This document shows, one piece after another, positions 49,830 to 61,329 of a stretch of DNA of 64,000 nt. A model generated the notes under the pieces. That model did no database searches, was not told the origin of the DNA, and saw nothing but the letters and a program-made list of their open reading frames with translations. Location: NCBI GenBank assembly GCA_039954875.1, contig CP157202.1, positions 682,001 to 746,000 on the forward strand, written 5' to 3'. Each line of letters starts with the position of its first letter. The first letter of the stretch is position 1. The DNA is from G039954875 sp039954875 (GTDB taxonomy: Bacteria > Bacteroidota > Bacteroidia > Flavobacteriales > Blattabacteriaceae). A program made the position numbers and the translations under genes.

Positions 49830-50582
49830 TTTTGGAAGATATAGCAATGAACAAAGGTACACATTCGATAGATGCTCTAAAACTTGATAGTACTGTTGTC
49901 TTCAACGACCTCGCCCCAGAAGAAAAATAAGAACCAGAAATCGAAAAAAAATATTTCTTCCACAAAACAGGAGAGACTAATCTACGAAGGGATTTCTTCC
50001 TCAGGGAATATTACTTATTGGAAGGGATATGTAAAGTCTATAAACTCAGCGGAGACGTCAGAAGAACAGATCTTGCAATTGACTTAGTTTGGAAATCTAA
50101 TCGGATACCGTGCCGTACTATACAAAAAATATTTTTTCTACCTCAGTCATCGCTTTGGAAAACTGGGAATAGTTTTTCATCCCTAAGACCTTATTCTTAA
50201 AAGTGTTATAATACAACACTAAAGCATACTTTGGACTTTTCAAAAAACTGAGCTAAGTACTAGTCGAAATAAATCAGATAATCACGCCAGATTGATACAA
50301 AAAACCGTCAGAAAACGTCTGCAGAGACCTTGCTACGGTTTGAAAAAGATATAGGCACTGATGCCGTACTGCTTCATCCGTGTTTCCATTGACTCTAGAA
50401 GAAACGTCCAACTTCATAGACCAAGATACAGAATAGGCCATACGATTAACCTTCGAATTCAAAGCATCTCTACTGATCTAGGTAAAATACCGAAGGATCA
50501 AACTGCTGGATCAGTAAAAATTGACCAATTTTATCAATGCTGTTTAAAGTCTCAACGGATCTATTTTCTATTGCCATCATAA
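49830..50582 (+). pseudogene. Crp/Fnr-family transcription regulator wreck
   Basis: The plus strand reads DSTVVFNDLAPEEK, stop, then EIEKKYFFHKTGETN and DFFLREYYLLEGICKVYKLSG (family FFHKGETIFREG...YYLLEGxVKVYKLxxDG), the cyclic-nucleotide-like sensory domain. The later part, with many stops, keeps LEETSNFID near 50395 and AIRLTFEFKA near 50440, the recognition-helix region of the DNA-binding domain. It is divergent from ccoI, the usual place for an oxygen-response regulator in this phylum. An early TAA and at least two frameshifts make it non-functional. Confidence 0.7.
49852..49859 (-). promoter_or_regulatory. -7 element TACCTTTG for ccoI
   Basis: On the minus strand TACCTTTG matches TAnnTTTG, 74 bases before the ccoI start. 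It overlaps the 5' part of the dead Crp/Fnr gene. The -33 region has TTTT rather than TTTG. Confidence 0.4.
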
Positions 50583-50599
50583 AAAGGGAAAACAAAACC

Positions 50600-51730
50600 G
50601 TTATAAGATAAGCAACTGACATGGATAGCTTTCACCTGATTATATAGGAGTTGTTTGGGGCTCTCAAGATTTTATCTAACGTGAGTCCTTTGGCTAGATA
50701 AGTCTGTTTCCAATCATCAAGATAATAATACGCCTTGGTCCTCCTAGGAGTGAGATCATACCAAGCTTTTTATACAAAGGTGTAACGATATATCTTATTG
50801 AATATCACGATCACAAGTAAGGTGTCATCGACGGCACTGATATGGTATTCAAAACTTTCGTGAAAAAGGTCTACCACATGGAGTAAGATGTTAGCCTTCT
50901 CTGACTTCATCTAGTGTATATTTTAAGGATTCGACCAATTGAGTGGATAATTTATTGATAAAACCTATCGTATCCTTAAATATAAAAACGATAGATTGCC
51001 GATGACCATATTACGTACAGTGGTGTCCAAAGTAACAAAGAGTTTATCTTAGGTAAAAACTGCCGATTTACTCAACACATTCATCAAGGTGTATTTATCC
51101 AAATTGGTGTATCCGACCAATACCAAGTGTACCAATTTGCCACGATGCTTCCTTTGCGTGCTCATTTGTCGGTCGTTGGCTGAGAGCTTTTTGTTTAAGC
51201 AATGAGATATGGGGTCTAGATCTCAGTTTAGTTAGGTCCTCGCCAAGTCGATCCCACCGCGTAGTTTTTCAATATGGGGGCATATATGCGTCAAGCGTAG
51301 CGGTAGGTAATAATACTGATCTAACTCTACCTGAGTACGGACGCATTAGGTTTGTGCCCTTTGAGTAAAGATGTCGGGGATGAGTTGTATACGATCGATA
51401 AATTTTTGATCGAGTAATTGCTCGATATTTTTTTTCAACTAAATTAGGGAGAGTTCATCGTCAAATAGAATAGTATCCATCTGATGGCTATGGATATAGA
51501 TCTTGATCTCTTCGATCTTTCCCGAACCTAAAAAAGTTTTGGGATGGGGTAGGACGCATTTTTGCACGAATCTTTTACAAACTATTAGCCTAAGCAGTTT
51601 GAGTTATAAATTTGAGTTCATCAAGATATTCCAGGGCTTGTGTCTCATTCTGATCAGGAATAATGAGCCCTACTAAGACGGCTCTATGGTATCGGTTTTG
51701 CACTTTATCAATCATAGTCAACGACGCCTA
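50600..51730 (-). pseudogene. hflX: GTPase HflX wreck
   Basis: On the minus strand the N-terminal part reads YHRAVLVGLIIPDQNET, EYLDELKFITQTA near 51600, and the G domain gives LVLVGYTNLDKYTLMNVLSK near 51120 with the P-loop Gly-Lys-Ser degraded (GYTNxGKST expected). Then come LFVTLDTTVRN, NILLHVVDLFHESFEYHIS and FNKI. These match HflX, a ribosome-splitting GTPase, but with many stops and frame changes. The P-loop change alone would abolish GTP binding. On the same strand as vanZ and gcvH. Confidence 0.75.
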
Positions 51731-51769
51731 TAGGGCTTTTTGGAAATATCCCTATATATAAGTTCCGGA

Positions 51770-52129
51770 AAGAGCGGGCGGGATAACTAGGATCAGACCT
51801 AAAGCATCAGCAGCAAGATCCATCTCCAATCAAAAAGACGACCAATAAGTAGGAAACCCTGTAAGATCTTCAGGAGAAGACCAAAACACATCAAACCGAT
51901 GGTAAGTTTTTTATAATTGATCCAAAGATGTTCCCAGTTCAAAGGCTAAACCTAAAAAGAAAAGATTTAAGAGATATACGAGCTTATTCGCATAAGAAAA
52001 TGTGGGCAATTGTAGAGCTATCATTTTACTAGGAGAAAGACATAAGATCAATATTCCTACCACCATGATCCAACCCAACAGCTTAGCACTCTTGCTGACC
52101 ACGACCGATATGGGTTTTATACTCATCAA
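51770..52129 (-). pseudogene. VanZ-like membrane protein, frameshifted
   Basis: The open frame 52129-51911 encodes a VanZ-like N-terminal half (AKLLGWIMVVGILILCLSPS, then SYANKLVYLLNLFFLGLAFE). After its stop the second half continues in another frame (KKLTIGLMCFGLLLKILQGF, GRLFDWRWILLLML). One frameshift near 51912 separates the two. Four membrane segments would be normal. It overlaps the gcvH 3' end by 47 bases if started at 52129, and the order gcvH-vanZ is the ancestral one. Function of VanZ-like proteins here is unknown. Confidence 0.6.
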
Positions 52130-52472
52130 AAGACATTAGGATTTCATACTCCCCTGGATTGGATATCTCGATCTGAATAATCCAGCCTGTATCATAAGGT
52201 GAAGTGTTGACCGATTCGGGTGCGGTTTCCAGCCTAGCGTTGAAAGCGATGATCTTCCCTGAGACAGGCATGAAGAGATCCGATACAGTCTTGACTGCCT
52301 CTATTGTACCAAAGATCTCACCCTGATCGAGTGTTTGCCCCACAGTATCCACCTCTACATAGACAACATCTCCAAGCTCACCTTGAGCAAAATTGGTAAT
52401 CCCTACATAGGCAACATAATCGGTAATTTTAACCCACTCGTGGTCTTTACTGTATCTCAAATTCTGTAGCAT
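52083..52472 (-). CDS. gcvH: Glycine cleavage system H protein
   Basis: 129-residue lipoyl carrier that shuttles the aminomethyl group between P, T and L proteins. YSKDHEWVKITDYVAYVGIT opens the fold, GELGDVVYVEVDTVGQ is the central strand pair, and the lipoylated Lys61 sits in TIEAVKTVSDL. SPYDTGWIIQIEISN is the usual C-terminal region. It lies in the ancestral ruvA-sprA-gcvH-vanZ order and is the only intact member. It has its own -7 element. The C-terminal GRGQQEC is atypical, possibly from a small frameshift at the end, but the core is complete. Confidence 0.93.
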   Translation of the reverse strand: MLQNLRYSKDHEWVKITDYVAYVGITNFAQGELGDVVYVEVDTVGQTLDQGEIFGTIEAVKTVSDLFMPVSGKIIAFNARLETAPESVNTSPYDTGWIIQIEISNPGEYEILMSFDEYKTHIGRGQQEC

Positions 52473-52494
52473 AAATATAACGTTTATGAGTTGC

Positions 52495-52502
52495 CAAATG
52501 TA
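52495..52502 (-). promoter_or_regulatory. -7 element TACATTTG for gcvH
   Basis: On the minus strand TACATTTG matches TAnnTTTG, 22 bases before the gcvH start, within or just after the 3' end of the dead sprA. This gives gcvH a transcription start independent of the ruined genes upstream. Confidence 0.5.
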
Positions 52503-52619
52503 AAAAGGATTTTGATGCCTGTGCTAAAATCCGTTCGAGGATAAGTAGTCTATTTTTGATATTTTATGAATATATATATATATATATTTAAGGGATACCA
52601 TCACTTGAAAGGTCTTGCT

Positions 52620-55600
52620 CAAATTGTCGATTACTGTCATATTCAGATAGATCTTTCTTTGTCCGTTGGTGCCCGCCGGATTCTTATGAGATGTTTTATA
52701 CAATCTTAAGATAGAGATTTTGTGTATCTATGATTTTGAATTTGGTATTGAGATTGAGATCACTTTTTATTGTCTTTCTCTTGTCTCGAAATTACATCCG
52801 GAATCTAATATCTTTAAAGATGTATCAACAACCTAATACCCATTGCTCCTTGTTCTTTTATACCAGGGTATTGCTAGCGAAGATCAGATTGAGATCTCTA
52901 CCCTTGATATATACCGCCAAAAGTTGAAAACGATTTCTCAGCGTGAAATCTAAACCCAATAGAGGCTTAAACCGGCCCGATAATATGGCGGTGCCATAAA
53001 GCAACGGATTGATACGATTGTCGTTTTAGTCTTTTTCACCCGGATTTTGTGTACATGCCAAATTGATCTATACACCTTTGATGGCATAGGTAGAGCGGTA
53101 AGCGTATAGTAGATCAAGGCGTTTAACATAATTGATGAGCTATTTGATCCTGGCTAGGCCCCGTATAGGTAATGTTCCAATTAGTGATGGGGAAGTTCCA
53201 TTTGTAGCCCAAAGCGATTTTACTTGGATAGACCCCCATCGTAAATAGAGAAAAAAGCAGGCAGCAACACCGATTGATTGGTTAGCGAATATCCATCAGG
53301 ATCCCGACTGCTCAATCAGCCTGTGATTAATATTAGTGTTTTATCTCAATTAATCATATAATATATCTAAATAGTTAAAGATCATCTTCCAAGCTCAAAA
53401 AAATTATCTCGAAGGTAGCGGTCTCTATGGTGGGAAAGTTGTTTTGAAAACATGGAGTAGTCGGATACGAATCCAGGTTTAAATTCTCATCAGCAAGTAT
53501 GGTTTATAACTTTTTGTTAGCGATGAATTAAATCCTCAGATCTTTGATGGGTTCAATAAAGAGGTTAGATACCCCATTTTTCATCGCGCGAACGATTGTA
53601 GAAAATCAAAGCCACGTCACTGGTGTTAATCCAACTGGCATCGATCGCCCTTTGGTAGACGTCTTCCTGAGAATTAAATATAAATCCTAACAAAAGAACC
53701 CAAAGAGGTCTGTTGACCATCGGCCACCGGCCTGCATTGATTAAAAAAAACTAGGTTTTGGCAAGAATCCATCCAGAGAACTAGGGCTGTTGACCGTGTA
53801 GTTGAACTTGGCTTGCTTACTACTCGACAAGGCCATGAATAAATAATCTTTGAAAGTAAATTTTATTTTATAAGGTTTGACTTTTTTTGTTTTTGCCTAT
53901 CTGTGTCAAAAGAGTCGATTCTCTTTCAAGTTCTAAATCATATTTCTTCAATTTTTCACTGAGCCAGAAGGTATAAAGCTTGTCAAGATAGTTGTGTCCA
54001 AAAACTTATGTATTACGAGTTTTGAATATTCTTGCCAAAGATATTTTGCGTATCGCAAGTATTGGCATCCCATTTATAAGAAATTTTATAAATAAAACCA
54101 CTCGATTTAACCCAGTCCATATAGGATATAAATCGTATAGACAATCGATAATTGACATCTCACTTCTGCCTATACCTAATAAAATCCCCTACCTTTAAAA
54201 AATCCTTCTAAACCATCGACTGATCCAGACCGAAAACGTTGCCCACATCGTTGACGAAGATATAAGTTTGAGAGAAAAATTAATTTTTAGCTATTTAGTC
54301 AGATCAAACATGATATTGTAACCTCAATCGGATCTAAAATTATTACTAAAAAAAGAGAGTAAATGCCATGTTTAATACCTCGATACCCTTGAATATACCG
54401 ACGTAAATTTTATCTATAAATACGGTTGATCTTAATAATGATGTTAGCCTGGTCGGTAAGGGATATATGTTAAATTTCTTAAACCATCCAAGATATTTGG
54501 CCTATTTGGATCTGTCTTGTACAGCCTTTCACTTACCAAAAGGCCTATAAAATTTCGATTGGAAAGGAAAGTTGTAGACATTGTATATATCTTTAGAGAA
54601 ATTATTTCTATAGGAAAATACCAAAAATAGATTTTCGAAATCCCAGGGTCGAGGCTTGATGATTTTTTCAACCCTAATCTTACTCATATTGACGTTGTAG
54701 CCGGTGATCCTCTGATAATCCATGACAACCTCCTTGAGTATATAACTGTTGGGAGGGCGGTTGAGCTTTATGTCATTTTCCAAAGAATTGTACACTGGAT
54801 CTACAATCTTTTAATTTTGATCATGATTGAAGGGTATCCGTAAACCTTATTTCTTTGGGAAAAAAATATCAAATTTAAAACCTATTCTTATCTCATAGTC
54901 CTTGGCCTATATTTTGCTGACATTGGGAAGGGGGGCCTTGATCTAAGGCGCCAAATCCGAACGAAATATAAAACCCAATTAACTCTGCCTAGAAGAGATC
55001 TGCCAAGATCAGATTAATTTTACCCAAAACTGCGCAGGCGCCTTAGGTATTGATGCTGTCAAATTTAAGTTCGTTTAAAGTAGATCACTTTGGTAACATT
55101 TTGAAGATTATAGCAAACTGCATAATATTGATTGATGTCAAAGTTTGCCCTATTCCGGGTCAATTTTGCATCAACCAAGCCTTGTATATAGATTTCCATC
55201 AGGTTTTCGTCTGGCCAAATATCACTATTCAAGAGGGTCTATTTGAGAAGGATTTCATATTCGTAATATTTGAATGCATCATTACCTATTCGAATAAATA
55301 TTCGGGCATTGAGATCGATCTTATTACTGGTAGAGTTATCAAAGTTTTAGGCATGCACATACATCCTAAGTTTTTTGTACAGCCAGAAGTCTCCGTTGGG
55401 ATAATCTCTAAATAAGACCCAGGCCTTTTTGATATTGCTAGCATTTGACCCACCTATGTTACGTACGGTAAGTGACATCGAAGTCTCGTTTTGCAACTAT
55501 AAGCTAGCAATGTTTATAAATTCTTCACGCCTAACGTCAGATGGTAAGATATATAGCAAATTGCCCTTACCGTTTTGTTCGATATAGATCGAGCATACAA

Positions 55601-58600
55601 CCAATGAATTACCTCCAGTATCAATACGATTTTTGGCAATGTCGCCGCTCTTATCATCTGGATACATGTTGCCAGCAAAGACCCTCCAGCAAGTACCCAC
55701 GAGATTTATCGCCGTAAAATAGAGAGTGGTCGTCTCGGAAAAATCCTTCATCAAAAGACGGAAGTGATCCATCAATTTCAAGTTTTGGATTTGACCAAAA
55801 ATCTTCTCCTCCTCCAAGAGGATACTTATCTGATAACAAGTAGTACGGATCGAACCGTCATTGGACATAGTTACTCACCAAGACGGTTTTGTTGTCTACC
55901 ATATAACTCTCTACCGACACATGCTCGAGGTCTGCTTTAGAGATATTGAGTTTGTATTGATAATAGTAATCAATCTGGCTCATACTGTAGTCTTGATCGA
56001 TATATTCCACATTAGGTATACCTTGTAGCTATCTCAAGGCTATTTGAGGGCGAATTACTTTGGGTATTTGTAGTCTTTGTATCGATTGACCAATAAACTG
56101 CCTTATTTAAATCAGTCCCAACGATTGTCAAAATAGTAGATATAATTGTCTACTATTGGGTATAGCACACCTATCACTGAATTGGCACTGTTGGCAAAGG
56201 CTTGATAGTTCTGTATTTCTTCTGAATCAGATAGACCATCAAAGCTTAGATATTGCTGAGCCATTTCTTATACTTGTGTTTCACAAGGTATACAACAAAG
56301 TTTTTTTTGAGGTGTTTTATCACAGAATATTTTGACTATTTCTTCTTGCCTACCAGTGTAAGGTAGGCCGTTTTCGTGCTACAAATAAACATCTTTTGAG
56401 GATATCTTCTGAGACATTACCTATCTCTGGTAAGATCAAGTCTTCGTCGCCGCCTATATTGTCGGTAAAAGAATCCATTAAACAAAACTCAAGATATTGG
56501 ATGTTAGCCTGATCGAAATCGGTCGTATTCAAAACTCTCATGATACTACCCCAACGATTTTGTGATGCATCTATGCCTGGGTTGAAATTGTATAATCTTC
56601 GCTCCTGAGGATGCAAAGTTAGGTCAAAGGTGTTGATTTAACTAACGTTGTCAGCTGCCAACTTTATACCGATATGAATCTCTCCACACGCCGGGTGAGA
56701 TTTTTGCCGATCTCGTCTCTGGAGACATTCGATCGAGGTTGACTGTAAAACAAAGGCAAAATATTGTACCAAGAGAGCAAACCTCTGTTGTGGCCGTAAC
56801 TGAGGTCTTTATTACTGTCTATAATTGGGGGAATTCAGGATTGTTACCATCGGATGTACTGGCCAAAAACCAGGTTTCTAACCAAGACATTAAGAAAATC
56901 CTATTCTGATCGCGATCAAAATTATCAATACTACCCCAGTCTGACCGCGCCAACACCGGGAGCTGTGTTTGGTGTAAAATAAGCACCCTCTAACGTGGTT
57001 TTGATGCGGGATGTGGTCTTGGTCTCGATAAGGGAAAGCTTATCGATCCACCGGGTCATAAATATAAGGGTTCCACCGAAAATACTATTTATCCCAAATA
57101 TGATATTATATACTGGCTCACTGCCGTAAGGGACTTTTGAGTATTAGGCTTTTCGAAATAATTTACAATGATAGCTGAGATTTTTAAATTTTTGGAAAAA
57201 CGATAGTCTACATTGACTTCTATAAAAGTGCGTTGTTGGTTAAATTTACTGGTTTGATCTTCATAGACCAACTGATAATTTTTACCTTTCAAACTCAGTT
57301 TGAAGACCTTTACGTCACCGGTTTAATAGTTGATATGTAAGTCGACACTTTATACCAATTTCCTACCCACCATAATCACCATAGCTGAGCATTGAGCGAT
57401 AGACCCCAAATGAGTTATACCAATGTATCGCCATTGTATCGTGTAGTGATTTTTATTAGATTCTTAGACAGTATATACTTTTTGGTGGATATAAAATTCT
57501 TCAAAGACACACCTTACACTGTCTTGAGTATACTCTTTAAATATTTTTTTTCATCGTGTGGCCAAAGGGTTATATCTGATTAAAAATAACTTAGCCATGA
57601 GAGGAGTTGACAGTGCAGTCTTCTTAAAAGTCAAGGATGCTATCTCATTCGGATTGAATGGTACCAGGAGTATTCGTTTGTATACGGTTTTTTTTTAATT
57701 AAGTCGATCCAAATTAAGCGGGTAAAGCAAAGGTAACTTCTTCCTATCCTTGGTTAGATAAGTCACACCACCTTATCCAGGATCGTTGTAATAAACGTTA
57801 AGTATAAAACTTTTTGAGATGAACGAACTTGTGATTCGATAAATATTTTTCATTATTAATTGCCATATCGGAGAGGTGACATTGACACTCCTATCAGGTT
57901 TAAGTAATTTAACCATCAGAGGAGCAGCGGTAGCCTTATCGGTACTGAACCCCTCAACAGTATAGACCTGACCGATGGTATTGTTTCGATAGCGAAAGGA
58001 CACGGCAAGTATCTGCCGATCTTATAAGCGCCTCTTGAGAGAGAAACAACCCAGGCGAGCAGTAATCAAATATTTATTAGAAAATAGTAGACGGGAGATA
58101 TTCTTCATCAGTAAATATTCGTAATCGCGGTAAATCTATCCCTTGATTGTCTGGCATTATAAAATATTTCGCACTTGTTTGATGTCACTGATCCTAGGGG
58201 GCTTTTCCAACTACCCATAGAGGGCATTGATTTCATTGGCCGGTGGATCATTTCCAACCTCCTCACCCAGATCTCTAATGGCGATGACCTATCAGCAGTT
58301 TTCAGGCCTCGGTGTACCAATGTCCAATACCCAAACTTCGATCTGACAGATAGTAAAGTTAGAGTTGATGATGGGGGACTAATCCAGAGCTTTATCGTAA
58401 CCGTCGCGAAAATAGTGCGCCAAGAAATAGTACTTATTATATTGATGATAAATCTATTTTTTAAATAATTTCAAGACATAGTCAGCATTGCTTGGTATAA
58501 CTTTGGTTTGGAACTGTTGTTGGAAGAAGACTGTGGTGATATAGGTCTTCCCTAATTGGAACTCGCCTTTCATGCCGAAGAGGGACTTTGCACCACGGAC

Positions 58601-59330
58601 CAAGGAGGTGCTTATAGGTATGTTTACATTACTGAATTTGACTTTTTTAACGATGTCATTATACTAATATTTGAAGCATATATTCATCCTGTTTTCGAAA
58701 GCAAAGTCCGCATGGGGATCGTAATTCATCCTCAGCTCGACATTTTTACATATACGGCTTAAGATGGACATTTGCATCTACCGGTTGATATCTATGGAAC
58801 AATAAGATATGTTTCGCGGTGGTAAACGTGGATCTTCCTTCTGCCACTGGTAGAGGTATAGTATACAGAAGTCTAAGCCGATACGTCCTTTAGAGATCAG
58901 TTCGAGCAAAAACAATTTCAAAAAATTTAGATTTTACCTTGACACTAAGCAACAGCCGACGCTTTTACTCAAGAGTGGCTTTATGTCCTTTTTATCTAAT
59001 TCCCGCGTTCGTAAAACCTCGTCTAGGGTACGGAATTTAGATTTATAATATTCGCCGATGCGTTATTGAAGGATATGATCAGCGTATTGCTGCTTGGTCA
59101 TATATTGATTACACAGATCAAAATATCATCAACCTTTTGGTCGACGACATATAGGCCTTTTTATACATCATAATAGACATTAATCTTGGTTTGGCTATTC
59201 AAGTAAAGCCCCCCACTTTGGTTGGTGAAGGGGAATTTCAATAGAGATTGAAAACTATCTTTTTCTTGGATCGATAAAAGGGTGCCCAGAAGCACAAATA
59301 AAAAAAGGAGCGATTTAATGTGTCTACGCT
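52620..59330 (-). pseudogene. sprA: Type 9 secretion translocon SprA wreck
   Basis: About 6.7 kb of minus-strand wreckage follows SprA, the giant outer-membrane T9SS translocon, in order. Near 59280 it starts with LFLFVLLGTLLSIQEKDSF (signal-like) and LKFPFTNQSG. Then come GKTYITTVFFQQQF near 58530, FRYRNNTIGQVYTVEGFSTD near 57950, LLYILPSDVRREEF near 55540, KLRMYVHAKNFDNS near 55380, ARIFIRIGNDAFKYYEYE near 55290 and WPDENLMEI near 55220. These fit known SprA blocks (AVAYRYTxNGQVYQVGEFS, RMFxHAE, YYEYEIPLK, VWPENxxDI). Dozens of frameshifts and stops exist. It lies between ruvA and gcvH, as in related genomes. Confidence 0.85.
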
Positions 59331-59394
59331 GCAAGGGAACAGTGGATTATAGCCTTCGCACGGCTTGATTGATCAATTATTCGATGGAGAGTCT

Positions 59395-59860
59395 AGGTTA
59401 TTGGGCCAATATATCGTTTATTTTTTTCGGTCTTCTTTTGGGTAAATATGAGTACATCCAAGGCATTCAAGGCTTCCTTATTTTTGTATTGTCCTTGAGT
59501 TCGATAAGGATCCATTAGGCCGTCTTGGTACCTACGCCTTTTAAACGTTTGAAGGCAGCAGCTTGGCCTACCTCTCCTAAACTGAGGGAAGATAAATGAG
59601 CATAACCACCCCAAGTTATACACCACTGATGGCGCGATCAGATGGCGAAACATCTCTCGATCGTCCATGTCGGTAAAAACATACAATACGTGTTGATTAT
59701 CTATGATAAGCAGATGGTTGTAAAGTTGTACCTCTTCTGTATTGGGTAGCTGGAAATAGATGTTGAATGATATCTTGACGAGGTAACCCAATCCATGAAC
59801 ATATACAATCATATAGGAGGTGTTTTTCTCTAATATTTTACCTTTCACATGTGTGATCAT
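59395..59860 (-). pseudogene. ruvA: Holliday junction helicase subunit RuvA wreck
   Basis: The N-terminal OB-fold domain is in frame from ATG 59860: MITHVKGKILEKNTSYMIV, then LYNHLLIIDN and REMFRHLIAPS, as in Bacteroidota RuvA. Just after (about 59635) the frame breaks. The helix-hairpin-helix segment LSSLSLGEVGQ, AAAFKRLKGVGTKT lies in another frame behind an in-frame stop, and the C-terminal domain III (FTQKKTEK) is again shifted. The junction-binding HhH motifs are therefore not translated and the protein cannot work with RuvB. The 155-codon open frame is a misleading remnant. Confidence 0.8.
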
Positions 59861-59953
59861 CCGATTAGGCGATTAAAAACCCAAAGTGCAATTTTAATGA
59901 TTTTTTTTTACAAAGGATTGTTATTATTTAATTATAACTTATTGGCAATAAGA

Positions 59954-61264
59954 CTATTTATGTCTAAAGTAAACTTTTATAGGGACCCCCTTAAAATCGA
60001 AATGATGACGTAATTGATTTTCAATGAATCTCTTGTAAGGGACTTTGACGTATTGGGGTAGATTGGTGAAAAAGGCGAATTGTGGAGTGTGGGTAGGTAA
60101 TTGGGTACAATATTTCACCTTGATGTATTTACCTTTCACCATAGGTGGTGGATTGGTTTGGATAATTGGTAGCATAAGCTCGTTGAGTAAACTGGTTTTC
60201 AATTTTCTCCCGCGATTTTCTACTACTCGTATGGCTGTTTCCATCATCTTCAACAAGCCTTTTTTGGACTGGGCAGAGGTAAAGAGGATAGGTATATCGT
60301 CAAAAGGGGCTATCTTTTGTTTGATGAAAGCTTCGTGTCGTTGGGCTGTATGGATGTCTTTTTCTACCAAGTCCCATTTGTTAACGAGGATCACCAGGCC
60401 TTTGTTATTTTTCTCGACTAGTCGTAGGATATTCATATCTTGGGACTCAAATCCACGTGTAGCGTCGATCATCAGTAAGCAGACATCGACATGCTCGATG
60501 GCTCTAACAGCCCGCATGACGGCATAAAATTCAAGATCTTTTTCCACCTTTGACTTTTTGCGTATACCAGCCGTATCGACCAGAATACATTCGAATCCGA
60601 ATTGCCGGTAGCACACGTCTATAGTATCCCGGGTCGTGCCGGCGATATCGGTGACGATATGACGATCTTTGCCTAAAAGGGTATTGATCAGTGTAGATTT
60701 ACCTGCATTGGGACGGCCTACGACAGCCAATCTGGCGAAGTCTTCTACGTTATGGTCTTGGGGGGGGGCTTTAGGAAAGGCCGCGACGATATGATCTAAG
60801 AGTTCGCCCGTGCCGCTGCCATTGGCTGCTGACACACAATAGTACGTACCTAACCCCAATTGAAAAAATTCTACTGCATGGTATACGTATTTATTGCTGT
60901 CTACTTTATTGACCATCAGAAAAACGAGCTTTTTAGATACACGCAATATCTGGGCAATTTCTCGATCCATATCTGTCACACCAGAGACCACATCTACGAC
61001 AAAAATAATCACATCTGCTTCTTCTATAGCGAGTACGGCCTGCTTGCGGATCTCGACCTCAAAGACATCATCTGTCCCCGTGATATACCCCCCTGTATCA
61101 ATAACGGAAAATGTTACGCCATTCCAATCAGAGGTGCCGTAATGCCGATCTCTAGTCACACCGCTCACTGCATCGACAATAGCTTCACGACGTTTCAACA
61201 GACGATTAAAAAGGGTAGACTTGCCCACGTTGGGTCGGCCGACTATGGCTACTATATGGCCCAT
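59954..61264 (-). CDS. der: Ribosome assembly GTPase Der (EngA)
   Basis: 436 residues with two tandem G domains and a C-terminal KH-like domain. G1 motifs: GRPNVGKST at residues 8-16 of the first domain and GRPNAGKST of the second, near 180. DTGGY and DTAGI switch motifs and two NKxD motifs (NKVD, NKWD) are visible. Der helps assemble the 50S subunit and is usually essential. I take ATG 61264, because the 15 extra codons to 61309 overlap the promoter, and MGHIVAIVGRPNVGKS is the normal N-terminus. A nine-C run encodes part of KAPPQDHN. Intact. Confidence 0.95.
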   Translation of the reverse strand: MGHIVAIVGRPNVGKSTLFNRLLKRREAIVDAVSGVTRDRHYGTSDWNGVTFSVIDTGGYITGTDDVFEVEIRKQAVLAIEEADVIIFVVDVVSGVTDMDREIAQILRVSKKLVFLMVNKVDSNKYVYHAVEFFQLGLGTYYCVSAANGSGTGELLDHIVAAFPKAPPQDHNVEDFARLAVVGRPNAGKSTLINTLLGKDRHIVTDIAGTTRDTIDVCYRQFGFECILVDTAGIRKKSKVEKDLEFYAVMRAVRAIEHVDVCLLMIDATRGFESQDMNILRLVEKNNKGLVILVNKWDLVEKDIHTAQRHEAFIKQKIAPFDDIPILFTSAQSKKGLLKMMETAIRVVENRGRKLKTSLLNELMLPIIQTNPPPMVKGKYIKVKYCTQLPTHTPQFAFFTNLPQYVKVPYKRFIENQLRHHFDFKGVPIKVYFRHK

Positions 61265-61280
61265 AGTATGAATTTTGAAG

Positions 61281-61309
61281 CAAAGGTATGAAAGTTTGTA
61301 AGGAGTCAA
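61281..61309 (-). promoter_or_regulatory. Promoter of der
   Basis: On the minus strand TTG, an 18-base spacer and TACCTTTG form a complete Bacteroidota promoter, ending 16 bases before ATG 61264. It overlaps the extra codons of the longer frame and so fixes the start. Confidence 0.6.
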
Positions 61310-61329
61310 TTTTTTCTAGATAAATGAAA

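Noticed and set aside
55050..55415. 121-codon plus-strand open frame
   Set aside because: It is antisense to readable SprA segments (RMYVHAK, YYEYE) and has no start context of its own.
59395..59860. Intact RuvA of 155 residues
   Set aside because: The sequence after about residue 75 does not match the family in this frame, while the HhH motifs appear in another frame behind a stop.
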